A stretch of DNA of 64,000 nucleotides from NCBI RefSeq assembly GCF_900156155.1, contig NZ_FTMD01000011.1:107027-171026 (forward strand), in the 5' to 3' direction. Of this stretch, positions 45,662 through 55,357 are shown one piece after another. How positions within the stretch are numbered: the stretch's first letter is position 1; every line of letters starts with the position of its first letter. Below the pieces are notes generated by a model. It searched no databases and was not told the origin of the DNA. It saw only the letters and a list, made by a program, of their open reading frames with translations. This stretch comes from Aromatoleum tolulyticum (GTDB taxonomy: Bacteria; Pseudomonadota; Gammaproteobacteria; Burkholderiales; Rhodocyclaceae). The translations under genes and the position numbers were made by a program.

Positions 45662-47104
45662 TTACAGCAGGAACAGCGTCGCGAGCCCGAGAAAGATGAA
45701 GAAGCCGCCCGAGTCGGTGAGCGCGGTGATCAGCACCGAGCCGCCCATCGCCGGGTCGGCGCCGAAGCGCAGCCGTACCATCGGGATCAGCACGCCGGCG
45801 CAGGCGGCGAGCAGCAGGTTCAGCGTCATCGCCGCCGTCATCACCGCGCCGAGCGAGGCGCTGCCGTAGAGGAACCACGCGAGGAGCCCGAGCAGCCCGC
45901 CCCACACGAGGCCGTTGACGACGGCGACGCCCATCTCCTTGCGCATCAGGCGTTGCATCGCGGTCTGTTCGACCTGGCCCATCGCGATCGCGCGCACGAT
46001 CATCGTCACGGTCTGGTTGCCCGAGTTGCCGCCGATGCCGGCGACGATGGGCATCAGCGCGGCCAGCGCGACGAGTTTCTCGATCGAGCCTTCGAAGGCG
46101 CCGATCACGCGCGAGGCGATGAAGGCGGTGACGAGGTTGATCGCCAGCCACGCCCAGCGGTTCTTCACCGAATCCCACACCGAGGCGAAGATGTCTTCCT
46201 CTTCGCGCAGACCGGCGTGGCTGAGGATCTCGTGCTCGGATTCCTCGCGGATGTAATCGACCACGTCGGCGACGGTCAGGCGGCCGATGACGCGCTTCTC
46301 GGCGTCGATTACCGGCGCGGACACGAGGTCGTAGCGTTCGAAGGCCTGGGCCGCGTCGTCGGCTTCGTCCTCGGGCTCGAAGCTGATGACGTTTTCCTTG
46401 TGCATGACCTCGCCGACGACCATCTCGGGGTCGTTGATGAGCAGCGATTCGAGCGTCAGGATGCCTTTCAGGTGGTCTTCGCGGTCGATGACGAAGAGCT
46501 TGTCGGTGTGGTCCGGCAGCTCGTCGAAGCGGCGCAGGTAGCGCAGCACGACCTCGAGCGTGACGTCCTCGCGGACGGTCACCATGTCGAAGTCCATCAG
46601 CGCGCCGACCGACTCCTCCGGGAAGGACATCGCCGCACGCAGCTGTTCGCGTTCCTCGCTGTCGAGCGACTGGAACACGTCCAGCATGACCTCGGGCGGC
46701 AGGTCGGGCGCGAGGTCGGCGAGTTCGTCGGCGTCGAGGGTCTCCGCAGCGGCCTTGAGCTCGTGCGGATCCATCGTCTCGATGAGGGACTCGCGCACCG
46801 CGTCGGAGACTTCCAGCAGGATGTCGCCGTCGCGCTCGGCCTTGACGAGGTCCCAAACGAACAGGCGGTCCTCGAGCGGCAGCGCTTCGAGGATGTAGGC
46901 GATGTCCGCGGGGTGCAGCGAATCGAGCTTGGCCTGGAGTTCGGCGACGTGCTGCTTGTGGACGAGATTCTCGACCAGCTCGTGGCGGGGCATGTCCTGC
47001 CGATGGACGAGATCCTCCACCACCTTGTGGCGTGCAAGCAGTTCCTGGACTTCGCGCAGGTGCTGCTGGACGTCGTCCGGGTGGCGTTCGTCCTGCTCGC
47101 TCAT
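45662..47104 (-). CDS. mgtE: Magnesium transporter MgtE
   Basis: The 480-residue protein has an N-terminal superhelical MgtE-N domain (VAELQAKLDSLHPADIAYILEALP), two CBS domains (about 150-270, including FVIDREDHLKGILTLE) and a five-helix membrane domain with ASRVIGAFEGSIEK, MPIVAGIGGNSGNQTVTMIVRA and TALTDSGGFFIFLGLA. It is a Mg2+-gated channel. A GGAGG ribosome-binding site precedes the start. It stands alone between hemL and mtgA. Confidence 0.95.
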   Translation of the reverse strand: MSEQDERHPDDVQQHLREVQELLARHKVVEDLVHRQDMPRHELVENLVHKQHVAELQAKLDSLHPADIAYILEALPLEDRLFVWDLVKAERDGDILLEVSDAVRESLIETMDPHELKAAAETLDADELADLAPDLPPEVMLDVFQSLDSEEREQLRAAMSFPEESVGALMDFDMVTVREDVTLEVVLRYLRRFDELPDHTDKLFVIDREDHLKGILTLESLLINDPEMVVGEVMHKENVISFEPEDEADDAAQAFERYDLVSAPVIDAEKRVIGRLTVADVVDYIREESEHEILSHAGLREEEDIFASVWDSVKNRWAWLAINLVTAFIASRVIGAFEGSIEKLVALAALMPIVAGIGGNSGNQTVTMIVRAIAMGQVEQTAMQRLMRKEMGVAVVNGLVWGGLLGLLAWFLYGSASLGAVMTAAMTLNLLLAACAGVLIPMVRLRFGADPAMGGSVLITALTDSGGFFIFLGLATLFLL

Positions 47105-47241
47105 CGGCGCCTCCGGTAGGTGTGGGGGTTCGGTCGTAAGGCGCGAATTCTACGGACTTCGCGGTGCTCTTGCGACCCCGGAAAGGCGAAAATGTTGCAA
47201 CGCGTCAGCCGCCCGGCGCCGCGTGGCCCCGGAGGCCGCGT

Positions 47242-47934
47242 TCAGGGCACCTGGGCGTAGGCCATGCGCCCGCGGATGCGTGCCGCGTGGGCGGCCAGGC
47301 GAGGGCCGAACTGCTTCTCGTACTTGCGCGGATTGGGCAGCATCACCGCGAGGCGCGCGGCCTCGTCGGGGCCCAGCCGGCCGGCGGGAACGCCGTAGTA
47401 GCGGCGCGCGGCGGCTTCACAACCGAAGATTCCGCTGCCCCATTCGACGACATTGAGGTACACCTCCAGAATGCGCCGCTTGCTCCACACGGTCTCGATC
47501 ATCACGGTGATGACCGCTTCCTGCGCCTTGCGGAAGTAGCTGCGCGTCGGCGACAGGAACAGGTTCTTCGCGAGCTGCTGGCTGATCGTGGAACCGCCCG
47601 CGACCGCGCGGCCCTTGCGCTGGTTCTTCTCCAGCGCGCGCTGGATGCCTTCCCAGTCGAAACCTTCGTGGTCGATGAAGCTGTCGTCCTCGGCGGCGAT
47701 CACGGCGCGCTTGAGATGGATGGAAATGCGTTCGTAAGGAACCCACTCGTGGCGGAGTTCCGCATTCGGGCGCTTCTCCTGCAGCTCGTCGAGGCGGATG
47801 TCCATGAAGCTGGTGCTCGACGGGTTGAAATGGCTCCACCACAGCACCAGCAGGAAGATCCACAGCTGGTACACCACCAGCAGCGCGACGAGCGCCGCGC
47901 ACACCCAGCCCGCGCGCCGCAGGAGCGTCTTCAT
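47242..47934 (-). CDS. mtgA: Monofunctional peptidoglycan glycosyltransferase MtgA
   Basis: The 230-residue membrane-anchored GT51 enzyme has an N-terminal helix ([21 protein letters not shown]), the catalytic Glu in [21 protein letters not shown], then [17 protein letters not shown] and [15 protein letters not shown]. It polymerises lipid II into glycan strands without a transpeptidase domain. ATG 47934 overlaps the aroE stop by 4 bases and is preferred to the frame start at 48000. It is the last gene of the rnb-tonB-aroE-mtgA unit. Confidence 0.93.
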   Translation of the reverse strand: MKTLLRRAGWVCAALVALLVVYQLWIFLLVLWWSHFNPSSTSFMDIRLDELQEKRPNAELRHEWVPYERISIHLKRAVIAAEDDSFIDHEGFDWEGIQRALEKNQRKGRAVAGGSTISQQLAKNLFLSPTRSYFRKAQEAVITVMIETVWSKRRILEVYLNVVEWGSGIFGCEAAARRYYGVPAGRLGPDEAARLAVMLPNPRKYEKQFGPRLAAHAARIRGRMAYAQVP

Positions 47935-48764
47935 GCGCCTTCGATCTGGCGCCGCAACTCGGCAAGGACCGGGGCCGTCGCGGGGCGCACGCCGCGCCAC
48001 AGCAGGAAGCTCTCTGCTGCCTGCTCGACGAGCATGCCGAGGCCGTCGGCGAGCCGTGCCGCGCCGTCACTGCGGGCCGCGACGAGGAAGGGCGTGTCGC
48101 CGCGGCCGTACATCATGTCGTAGGCCAGCGCGCCGGGCGCGTACAGGCCCGCGGGTAGCGGCGGGGCCTCGTCGGCGAGGCTCGCGGCGGTCGCGTTGAT
48201 GACGACGTCGAACTGCGATCCGGCGAGATCCGCGAAGCTGCCGGCTGCGAGCGGCGTGCTGCCGGCGGCGGAGGTGAATTCGGCAACGAGCGCCTCGGCG
48301 CGCGACACGGTGCGGTTCGCGAGCGTGAGGCGCGCGGGCGCGGCGGACAGCAGGGGCAGCATCACGCCGCGCGCGGCGCCGCCCGCGCCGAGCAGCAGGA
48401 TGCGGCGGCCGGCGAGCGGGCAGTCGAGGTTGTGCGTGAGATCGCGCACGAGGCCGGCGCCGTCGGTGTTGTCGCCGTAGATGCCTTCGGCGTCGAACTT
48501 GAGGGTGTTCACCGCGCCGGCGGCCTGTGCGCGCGGCGAGCGCCGCTCGGCCAGCGCGAAGGCTTCGAGCTTGAACGGGACCGTGACGTTGCAGCCGCAC
48601 CCGCCCGCGGCGCGGAATCCGGCGACCGTCGCGGCGAAGCCGTCGAGCGGCGCGAGCAGCGCTTCGTAGGTCAGCGTCTGGCGGGTCTGGGCGGCAAAGG
48701 CGGCGTGGATCACCGGAGACTTGCTGTGGGCGATGGGGTTTCCGATGACGGCGTAGCGGTCCAT
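47931..48764 (-). CDS. aroE: Shikimate dehydrogenase AroE
   Basis: The 277-residue NADPH-dependent enzyme converts 3-dehydroshikimate to shikimate. The substrate-site motif is [15 protein letters not shown], followed by [27 protein letters not shown] and the nucleotide fold [17 protein letters not shown]. It lies 12 bases after the TonB-like gene and overlaps mtgA by 4 bases. Confidence 0.94.
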   Translation of the reverse strand: MDRYAVIGNPIAHSKSPVIHAAFAAQTRQTLTYEALLAPLDGFAATVAGFRAAGGCGCNVTVPFKLEAFALAERRSPRAQAAGAVNTLKFDAEGIYGDNTDGAGLVRDLTHNLDCPLAGRRILLLGAGGAARGVMLPLLSAAPARLTLANRTVSRAEALVAEFTSAAGSTPLAAGSFADLAGSQFDVVINATAASLADEAPPLPAGLYAPGALAYDMMYGRGDTPFLVAARSDGAARLADGLGMLVEQAAESFLLWRGVRPATAPVLAELRRQIEGA

Positions 48765-48776
48765 GGGCGTGCGTGT

Positions 48777-49772
48777 CTAGTGGGCGGTGAGGCGGTCGGC
48801 GTTGGTGAAGGTCCAGGTCCTCACGATCTCGACGATGTCGGTATCGGCGCGGATGTCATTCGGGAAGCTGGAGAAGGGGGCTGCGAGGGTGACGATGCGC
48901 TTGGCGGCTTCGTCGAGCACGGGTTCGCCCGATGAGCGCTGCACTTCGACGCGCTCGACCGAGCCATCCGCACGGATCGCGACGAGCAGCAGCAGGCTGC
49001 CGTACAGGCGTCCGCGCGCCGCATCGGGGTAGTTGAGGGTGCCGACGCGTTCGATCTTCTGGCGCCAGTCCTCGACGTACTGCGCGAGGCGGTACTCCTT
49101 GGCCTTCGCGCCGATGAACTTTCTGCGCGGGCGCTTGGCGTACTCGTCGAGCTTGCGGTCGATCTCCGCCTCGAGGCGCGCGGCGGCCGCGGCGCTGTCG
49201 AGGAGGTCGAGGCCCGACGGCTTCGGCTCGATGGCCGCCGGATCGGGCTGCTGCACCGCGGCCTGGGCCTGCGCAGCCGATTTCGGCGCGGTCATGACTT
49301 CGGGGCGGGCGGCGTTGCGATCCGAGGTACGCTTGCGCGATTCGGTGAGCGTGTCGCCGTCGCGCTGCGTGGGCTGGGGTGGCAGCGGCGACTTCGGGCG
49401 TGCGTTCTGCTCGCTGTTGCCGCCGCCGTCGAGGTTGGCCTGGGCAAGCACGTCGGCCTTTTCCGGCGCGCGCGCGTGGCGGGCGTTCACCAGCACCACT
49501 TCCAGGCCGCGGTCGAGTTCGCGCGGGCGCGGCCCGAGGTCCATCGTGAAGCCGATCGACAGCGCCAGCGCGTGGATCGCGACGGACAGGAGGAAGGCGA
49601 TCGCGAGCAGCGGGTCGCCCTGCAGGATGCTTCCACCACGACCGGCCGGCAGAGGAGGGGAAGCTACGCCGGCGGCTCGTCCCACGGTGCCCGTGGGACG
49701 AGCCGCTGCGGTCGCCGGGCGTGCCGGGCCGCCGGTCGTGTGCGGGGAGCGAAGGTCGTTGTTGCGATCCAT
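48777..49772 (-). CDS. TonB-like energy transducer / periplasmic TonB C-terminal domain protein
   Basis: The 331-residue protein has a hydrophilic, Ala/Pro/Arg-rich N-terminus of about 55 residues, one transmembrane helix (LAIAFLLSVAIHALALSIGF), a proline- and Gln-rich periplasmic linker and a C-terminal TonB domain (QKIERVGTLNYPDAARGRLYGSLLLLVAI, then GSVERVEVQRSSGEPVLDEAAKRIV). Such proteins transduce proton-motive force to outer-membrane receptors, but no ExbB/ExbD or receptor is nearby. The segment coding for residues about 22-32 is a 15-base-arm perfect palindrome (49673-49705). It lies 12 bases after the rnb gene. Confidence 0.82.
   Translation of the reverse strand: MDRNNDLRSPHTTGGPARPATAAARPTGTVGRAAGVASPPLPAGRGGSILQGDPLLAIAFLLSVAIHALALSIGFTMDLGPRPRELDRGLEVVLVNARHARAPEKADVLAQANLDGGGNSEQNARPKSPLPPQPTQRDGDTLTESRKRTSDRNAARPEVMTAPKSAAQAQAAVQQPDPAAIEPKPSGLDLLDSAAAAARLEAEIDRKLDEYAKRPRRKFIGAKAKEYRLAQYVEDWRQKIERVGTLNYPDAARGRLYGSLLLLVAIRADGSVERVEVQRSSGEPVLDEAAKRIVTLAAPFSSFPNDIRADTDIVEIVRTWTFTNADRLTAH
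49673..49705. repeat. 15-bp perfect palindrome within the TonB-like coding region
   Basis: Arms CGGCTCGTCCCACGG (49673-49687) and CCGTGGGACGAGCCG (49691-49705) with a 3-base spacer form a very stable hairpin. It lies in the low-complexity N-terminal coding part of the TonB-like gene, 67 bases or more from its start. Confidence 0.85.
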
Positions 49773-49784
49773 GCCGTCCGGCGT

Positions 49785-51710
49785 TCAGTTGCCTTCGAGT
49801 GCCGCGTCGGCCGCTTCTGCGGGATCGGGCTCGGCGAGCATTTCGACGAAGCGGGCGCTGATGTCGACGTCGAGAAGGTCGCTGTGTTCGACCGTCAGGC
49901 GCACGCGCGTGCCCGGGAGCATCACCGGCAGCGAGGGCACCTTGACCATCAGCGGGATTGCGTCGAGGCGCACGAGGTTGTCGCGCAGCACCTTGCCGTC
50001 GACGGCGATGCCCGGCTGCTGGCGCAGCCAGCGCAGGCACCAGTAGCGTTCCATCTGGCGCTGGAAATCGGCATAGGCGGCGTAGGTGACGTCGAAGTCG
50101 CGCATCGCGGCCATCAGGTCCGCTGACTTCGGTGCGAATGCGGGCGCTTCGTCACGCAGCACCGAGACGATCTGCCACTGGTTGACCATGTCGACATAGC
50201 GGCGCAGCGGCGAGCTCGACCACGCGTAGCAGTCCACGCCGAGGCCGTCGTGCGGGCCGGCGGCGGTCGACATGCGCACCTTGCCGCCGCTCTGCACGCG
50301 GTACAGGCCCGGGATGCCGGCTTCGTCGAGGAGCTTGCCCCAGGTCGAGTTGGCGAGAATCATCATCTCGGCCACCAGCTTGTCGAGCGGCGAGCCGCGC
50401 TTCCTCTGCGAGATCGTGACGTAGCCGGGACCGTCGGCGGTGTGCGTCTGCCAGTCGACGTAGAAGTTGAAGTCGACCTGGTTGCGGTTGTCCTCGGCCT
50501 TGCCGCGGCCGGCCTCGAGCACGTTGGCGAGGTCCCACAGCAGCGTGAGTTCGCGCTTCCATTCGAAGTCGGGGCCGCCGGAGTGGTCGTGCAGCACCTG
50601 CTCGTTGAAGAGCGGTTCGATGTCGTGGTGGCGCAGGTTCGCGACGATGGGCACGCGCTCGACGACCGTCTCGTGGCGCTGGACGGCGAGCGCCGCGGTG
50701 ACGTCGAGGTACAGCGATACGGCGGGGCAGTCGCGGCCGGCGGCGAGCGTGAAGGTTTCGACGACCGCGTCGGGCAGCATCGTGATCTTGTTGCCCGGCA
50801 TGTACACGGTGGACAGGCGCCGGCGCGCGATCGCGTCGAGCGAGGAGCCGCGCGCGAAGCCGAGCGTCGGTGCGGCGATGTGGATGCCGATGCGCCAGCC
50901 GCCGCCTTCGCGCGGCGTCACCGAGAAGGCGTCGTCGATCTCGGTGGTGGTGGCGTCGTCGATCGAGAATGCGGCGACCTGCGCGAGCGGGAGATCCGCC
51001 GGGTCGGCCGGGGCTTCGAAGGCCGGGAAGGCGGTGCCTTCGGAGAAGTATTCGAACAGGAAGCGGTTGTAGTGGAAGTCGTAGCTCGACTCCAGCGCGC
51101 CGCATTGCAGCAGCAGGCGCGGGGCCGACAGCCCGGCGTCCACGCAGGCGGCCTCGAAGGCCTTGGTTTCGACGCGGTTGCGGTCGGGGCGGTAGAGGAG
51201 CTGCGGCAGCATGCCGGCGATCTCGGCCGGCATCCGGCCCGCGACCAGCTCGGCGCGCATGCGCTCGATCGCCTCGGCCTGCTGGCGCTTCTTCTCCAGC
51301 CCGGCGAGTGCGGCCTGCAGGATGTCGGCGGGTGCCTTGCGGAAGCGGCCGCGGCCCTTGCGGTGGAAGTACATCGGCGCCGAGTGCAGGCGCAGCAGGA
51401 TGCTCGCGGACTCGACGGCGTTCGGCGCGTGGCCGTGGTATTCGGCGGCGAACGCGTCGAAGGCGAACTCGTCGTCGCCGCTCACTTCCCACAGGAAGGC
51501 GGTGTCCAGTTCCTCGGCGCCGGCTTCGGCGCGGTTGAGCAGGTCGCCCGGCGACGGCTCGCGGAAGCGCATCAGCACGTGGCTGCTCTTCAGCTTCACG
51601 CGCTTGCCGTGGGACGTCTCGACCTGCAGCGAGGAATCGTTATCAGCGAGGATGGTCCCGGCCTTGAAGGCCCCATCCTCTTCGAACAGCACGAACATCG
51701 GAACCGCCAT
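49785..51710 (-). CDS. RNB-family exoribonuclease (RNase II type)
   Basis: The 641-residue protein has an N-terminal region of cold-shock-like fold, then the RNB catalytic domain with FSIDDATTTEIDDAFSVTP, whose Asp residues bind Mg2+, and later YMPGNKITMLPDAV, SSSPLRRYVDMVNQWQ and a C-terminal S1-like tail. RNB enzymes degrade single-stranded RNA 3' to 5'. The length and the SSPLRRYVDM motif fit RNase II rather than RNase R, but the sequence is divergent. It is first in the operon with tonB-like, aroE and mtgA. Confidence 0.88.
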   Translation of the reverse strand: MAVPMFVLFEEDGAFKAGTILADNDSSLQVETSHGKRVKLKSSHVLMRFREPSPGDLLNRAEAGAEELDTAFLWEVSGDDEFAFDAFAAEYHGHAPNAVESASILLRLHSAPMYFHRKGRGRFRKAPADILQAALAGLEKKRQQAEAIERMRAELVAGRMPAEIAGMLPQLLYRPDRNRVETKAFEAACVDAGLSAPRLLLQCGALESSYDFHYNRFLFEYFSEGTAFPAFEAPADPADLPLAQVAAFSIDDATTTEIDDAFSVTPREGGGWRIGIHIAAPTLGFARGSSLDAIARRRLSTVYMPGNKITMLPDAVVETFTLAAGRDCPAVSLYLDVTAALAVQRHETVVERVPIVANLRHHDIEPLFNEQVLHDHSGGPDFEWKRELTLLWDLANVLEAGRGKAEDNRNQVDFNFYVDWQTHTADGPGYVTISQRKRGSPLDKLVAEMMILANSTWGKLLDEAGIPGLYRVQSGGKVRMSTAAGPHDGLGVDCYAWSSSPLRRYVDMVNQWQIVSVLRDEAPAFAPKSADLMAAMRDFDVTYAAYADFQRQMERYWCLRWLRQQPGIAVDGKVLRDNLVRLDAIPLMVKVPSLPVMLPGTRVRLTVEHSDLLDVDISARFVEMLAEPDPAEAADAALEGN

Positions 51711-51770
51711 ACTTGAGCAAGCCCGACAGTTTAATGGATTCGACCGCCGGGCGCAGAGGGGGGCGCACGA

Positions 51771-52670
51771 CTATGGCGCCGCGCGGTTCGCCCGCAGCAT
51801 GTCGACCGAATAGACGGCGAGTGCTGCCCAGATCAGCGCGAAGCCGGCGAGCTGGCCGGCATCGAAGGGTTCGCGGAAGACGAATACCGCGAGCAGGAAG
51901 TTGAGACTGGGCGCGAGGTACTGCACGAAGCCGACCGTGGATAGCGGCAGGCGCTGCGCGCCGATCGCGAACAGCATCAGCGGCACGGCGGTGAGCACGC
52001 CGGCGAGCGGCAGCAGCGCGTCGGTGGCGAGATCCTGGCCGAACTGCAGCGTGCCGCGGCTGGCGAGCCAAGCCAGCCAGCCGATCGCGAGCGGCGCGGT
52101 GACCAGAGTTTCGACGAACAGGCCATTGATCGCATCGACCGGCGCGCGTTTGCGCAGCAGGCCGTACACGCCGAAGGTGATCGCGAGGAAGAGTGCGATC
52201 CACGGCAGCGTGCCGACCTGCCACACGCGCCACGCGACGCCGGCGCAGGCGAGCGCGACGGCCGCCTGTTGCAGCGGGCGCATGCGCTCTCCGAGCACGA
52301 GACGGCCGAGCAGGATGCTCACCAGCGGATTGATGAAGTAGCCGAGGCTCGCTTCGAGCAAGCGGTCGGCGGAGATCGCCCACACGAAGACGAGCCAGTT
52401 GCTGCCGGTGAGCGAGGCCGACAGCGCGAGCAGGCCGATGAGGCGCGGCTGGGCGGCGACGCGGCGCAGGCCGTCGAAGCCGCGCCAGAACGCGAGCAGT
52501 GCGAGGAGGAAGACGACCGACCACAGCACGCGATGCGCGACGATTTCTCCCGGCGACACGCTGCCGACCGCCTTGAAGTAGAGCGGCATCAGCCCCCAGA
52601 TCGTGAACGCGATCAGCGTCGCGATGACGCCCTGGCGGCGTCGCTGCGAATCGCTTGCTGCCGCCGTCAT
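51771..52670 (-). CDS. rarD: RarD-type EamA permease
   Basis: The 299-residue protein has ten hydrophobic helices. It begins GVIATLIAFTIWGLMPLYFKAVGSVSP, the N-terminal RarD signature region, then AHRVLWSVVFL, and ends with PSLNFLLAVFVFREPFD. RarD was linked to chloramphenicol resistance by genetics; the transported compound is unknown. ATG 52670 overlaps the methyltransferase stop (ATGA), fixing the start. Confidence 0.9.
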   Translation of the reverse strand: MTAAASDSQRRRQGVIATLIAFTIWGLMPLYFKAVGSVSPGEIVAHRVLWSVVFLLALLAFWRGFDGLRRVAAQPRLIGLLALSASLTGSNWLVFVWAISADRLLEASLGYFINPLVSILLGRLVLGERMRPLQQAAVALACAGVAWRVWQVGTLPWIALFLAITFGVYGLLRKRAPVDAINGLFVETLVTAPLAIGWLAWLASRGTLQFGQDLATDALLPLAGVLTAVPLMLFAIGAQRLPLSTVGFVQYLAPSLNFLLAVFVFREPFDAGQLAGFALIWAALAVYSVDMLRANRAAP

Positions 52671-53515
52671 GAACGGGCGGTCGCGACCAGCGCGAGGGCT
52701 TCGACGGTGAAGCCGCCGTCCTCGGTGCGATGGCTTGCGAGGTCGGCTTCGACTGCGGCGCGCAGGGTGGCCTGGGTGGCTTCGGGCAGGCGCGAGAGGG
52801 CCTCGGCCGCGCCGCCGGCGAGATCGAGGAAGGCCTGCCAGTAGCTTTCCGCGTCGGCAAAGTGGCAGCGGAAGGGGCAGGGAGCGATGTGTACGTCCGC
52901 GAATCCGGCCTCGGTCAGCGCGATCGTCAGCGCGGCGGCATCGCCGAAGCGGAACACCGAGGGACGGGCGACCTTGGGGGGCGGGAGCTGGCGGGCGATG
53001 CAGTCCTGCGCGCGTGCAATCAGCGGCACGGCTTCGCGCGGCCCCCATACGGAGAGCGCGATGCGTCCGCCGGGGCGCAGCACGCGGCGCATCTCGGCGA
53101 GCGCCTGCTGCGGATGCGGGAACATGAAGAGCGCGAGGCCGGCGAGCACGCGGTCGAAGCTTGCGTCGGGCAGGCACAGGTGTTCGGCGTCGGCGGCGGC
53201 GAAGCCGAGGGCGTCGCTCTTGCCCTCGGCGGTCGTGCGACGCGCGCCTTCCGCGAGCATGCCGTCGGCGATGTCGCTCGCGAGCACCCAGCCGCCCGGC
53301 GCGATGCGGGCGGCGGCGTCGCGGGCGAGGAGTCCGGGACCGCTCGCGAGATCGAGCACGGTCTGTCCCGGTGCGAGATCGGCCGCGTCGAGCAGCGCCG
53401 TGGCGAGGTCGGCGCGCAGGTGGGCGCCTTCCGCGTAGCGTGCGGCGATGCGGTTGAAGCCGGCGCGCTCCTGCGCCTTGAAGCGACGCGCGTCGAAGCC
53501 TGCGGGCGCGCTCAT
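52667..53515 (-). CDS. Class I SAM-dependent methyltransferase (UbiE/Methyltransf_11 type)
   Basis: The 282-residue protein has a Rossmann methyltransferase fold with motif I VLDLASGPGLLARDAA, motif II region VLASDIADGML, then AEHLCLPDASFDRV (motif post I), and RVLRPGGRIALSVWG (motif III). It resembles UbiE-like and ArsM-like small-molecule methyltransferases; the substrate cannot be inferred. It overlaps the downstream rarD and the upstream esterase gene by 4 bases each, so the three form one coupled unit. Confidence 0.85.
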   Translation of the reverse strand: MSAPAGFDARRFKAQERAGFNRIAARYAEGAHLRADLATALLDAADLAPGQTVLDLASGPGLLARDAAARIAPGGWVLASDIADGMLAEGARRTTAEGKSDALGFAAADAEHLCLPDASFDRVLAGLALFMFPHPQQALAEMRRVLRPGGRIALSVWGPREAVPLIARAQDCIARQLPPPKVARPSVFRFGDAAALTIALTEAGFADVHIAPCPFRCHFADAESYWQAFLDLAGGAAEALSRLPEATQATLRAAVEADLASHRTEDGGFTVEALALVATARS

Positions 53516-54099
53516 CGTGCCGCGAGCCCGGCGAAGGCGATCACCTCGTCGAGGAAGTCGGTCCAGCGCGAGAAGCCGTGGTCGCCGCCTTCGAGCACGG
53601 TCTGGCGCGCACCGGCGTACTTCGCGACGGCGTCGCGGTAGTCCAGCACTTCGTCGCCGGTCTCGACCATCAGCCAGAAGTTCTGCGGCCGCGCGATTGT
53701 CGCGACGTCCATCGCGCGCAGTTGGCGGATGTAGGCTTCCTTGAAGTCGAAGGTTTCGCCCGTGTACAGGTTGGTCTGCTCGCCGACGTAGGCTTCCAGC
53801 GACAGCGGTGCGACGACGGCCGGATTCACGAGCACGGCCCTGAGGTCGTGCTTTTCGGCGAGATGCGTCGCGTAGTAGCCGCCCAGCGAACTGCCGACCA
53901 GCGTCGGCGCGAGGGTCGGGCGCGCGCTGCGGCAGTGCGCGATCTGGCGCTCGACCAGCGCGATGGCGGCGTCCGGCTCGGGCGGTAGCAGCTCGCACCA
54001 GAATTCCTCGCCCAGCCCCTTCGCAGCCATGTGGCGCTGCAGCGCCTGCGCCTTGATCGACGCCGGAGCCGAGCGGAAACCGTGCAGGTAGATGATCAT
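53512..54099 (-). CDS. YqiA-type alpha/beta-hydrolase esterase
   Basis: This 195-residue compact hydrolase has an N-terminal oxyanion strand IIYLHGFRSAP, nucleophile motif GSSLGG with the catalytic Ser, Asp in ETGDEVLDY and His in GGDHGFSRW. E. coli YqiA has esterase activity on short acyl esters. Its stop overlaps the methyltransferase start. A perfect short hairpin (AGGGGCT/AGCCCCT, 54109-54129) lies just upstream, between it and uppP. Confidence 0.9.
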   Translation of the reverse strand: MIIYLHGFRSAPASIKAQALQRHMAAKGLGEEFWCELLPPEPDAAIALVERQIAHCRSARPTLAPTLVGSSLGGYYATHLAEKHDLRAVLVNPAVVAPLSLEAYVGEQTNLYTGETFDFKEAYIRQLRAMDVATIARPQNFWLMVETGDEVLDYRDAVAKYAGARQTVLEGGDHGFSRWTDFLDEVIAFAGLAAR

Positions 54100-54161
54100 T
54101 GCGTATGCAGGGGCTGTGGCGAAGCCCCTAGTTTAACCACGTGCGGCGGGTTTCCGGGCGC

Positions 54162-54986
54162 TCAGACCTCGCTCCACGCGACGAGGCCGAGCTTCCACGT
54201 CGCCAGCACGATGATGCCGAAGACGATGCGGTACCACGCGAAGACGATGAAGGTGTGGTTGGAGACGAAGCGGATGAAGGTCTTCACCGCCCACATCGCG
54301 GCGACGAAGGACGCGACGAAACCGACCGCGAATACCGGCAGGTCGCTGGCGTGGAGCATGTCGCGCGCCTTGTAGAGGTCGTACGCGGTCGCCGCGAACA
54401 TGGTCGGGATCGCGAGGAAAAAGGAGAACTCCGCCGCCGTCTTGCGCGACAGGCCGAACACCAGCCCGCCCATGATGGTCGCGCCCGAGCGCGAGGTGCC
54501 GGGAATCATCGCCAGCGCCTGCGCGAAGCCGACCTTGAGCGCATCGGGCCAGCGCATTTCGTCGACGGCATTGATGCGCGGATGGTAGCTGCGCTTTTCC
54601 AGCCACAGGATCACGAAGCCGCCGACGATCAGCGCGGTCGCGACGGTGAGCGGGTTGAAGAGCAGTGCCTTGATCTTCGAATGGAACATCACGCCCAGCA
54701 CGGCGGCGGGCAGGAAGCCGACGATCAGCAGCCCGACGAAGCGCTGGGCGGCGGGATCGCTGGCGACGCCGGTCGCGACGTGCACGAGGCGTTCGCGGTA
54801 ATCCCAGCACACCGCGAGGATCGCCGCGAGCTGGATCACGATCTTGAACACCTTGCTGGCCTCGTCGTTGTAGCCGAGCAGGTCGCCGAAGATGATCAGG
54901 TGGCCGGTCGAGGAGACCGGAAGGAATTCGGTGAGGCCTTCGATGATGCCGAGAAGCAGGGCGACGAAAAGCTGGGCGAGATCCAT
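54162..54986 (-). CDS. uppP: Undecaprenyl-diphosphatase UppP (BacA)
   Basis: The 274-residue polytopic protein recycles undecaprenyl pyrophosphate for peptidoglycan and surface polymer synthesis and gives bacitracin tolerance. It has the signature [22 protein letters not shown] near the N-terminus and [33 protein letters not shown] in the second half. ATG 54986 gives the canonical [13 protein letters not shown]; the longer frame adds nine basic residues. Confidence 0.95.
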   Translation of the reverse strand: MDLAQLFVALLLGIIEGLTEFLPVSSTGHLIIFGDLLGYNDEASKVFKIVIQLAAILAVCWDYRERLVHVATGVASDPAAQRFVGLLIVGFLPAAVLGVMFHSKIKALLFNPLTVATALIVGGFVILWLEKRSYHPRINAVDEMRWPDALKVGFAQALAMIPGTSRSGATIMGGLVFGLSRKTAAEFSFFLAIPTMFAATAYDLYKARDMLHASDLPVFAVGFVASFVAAMWAVKTFIRFVSNHTFIVFAWYRIVFGIIVLATWKLGLVAWSEV

Positions 54987-55096
54987 GAGGCGGGGCGGCT
55001 TGCGCCGGGGCAATGATGAACGAAAGGCGCGATGATACCCCTCGTCATGTTGCAGGACGGCACAAATCGCCCCTCAGTCGCAACGGAAAGTAAGCG

Positions 55097-55354
55097 TCAG
55101 GCCGGCGCGGTGAGCGTTTCCAGATCGGCCAGCCAGCGCATCGCCGCCTCGCGATGCGTGCCGCACATCTGCGGACTGGGCGCTAGGCTGCCGCAAACCG
55201 TGGGGCGACGCGGGTCGCCGAACAGGCGGCAGCGGTCGGTTTCATCGAGCTGGACGCAGCGCACGCCGGCGGGCTTGCCGCCCTCCATGCCCGGAATGGG
55301 GCTGGAGATGGACGGAGCGATGCAGCAGGCGGCGCAGGCCGGGCGGCAGTCCAT
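55097..55354 (-). CDS. YkgJ-like cysteine-cluster protein
   Basis: The 85-residue protein has the zinc/iron-chelating CxxCC pattern at its N-terminus ([14 protein letters not shown]), then [21 protein letters not shown] and PTVCGSL. This is the YkgJ family, which includes proteins near flagellar and other loci, but the role is unknown. It begins 3 bases after the stop of the DUF2478 gene, so the two are probably co-translated. Confidence 0.82.
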   Translation of the reverse strand: MDCRPACAACCIAPSISSPIPGMEGGKPAGVRCVQLDETDRCRLFGDPRRPTVCGSLAPSPQMCGTHREAAMRWLADLETLTAPA

Positions 55355-55357
55355 CGT

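Noticed and set aside
43874..47119. Very long open frame over thiE, hemL and mgtE
   Set aside because: It crosses three recognised genes in another frame and has no domain; GC-rich genomes produce such frames.
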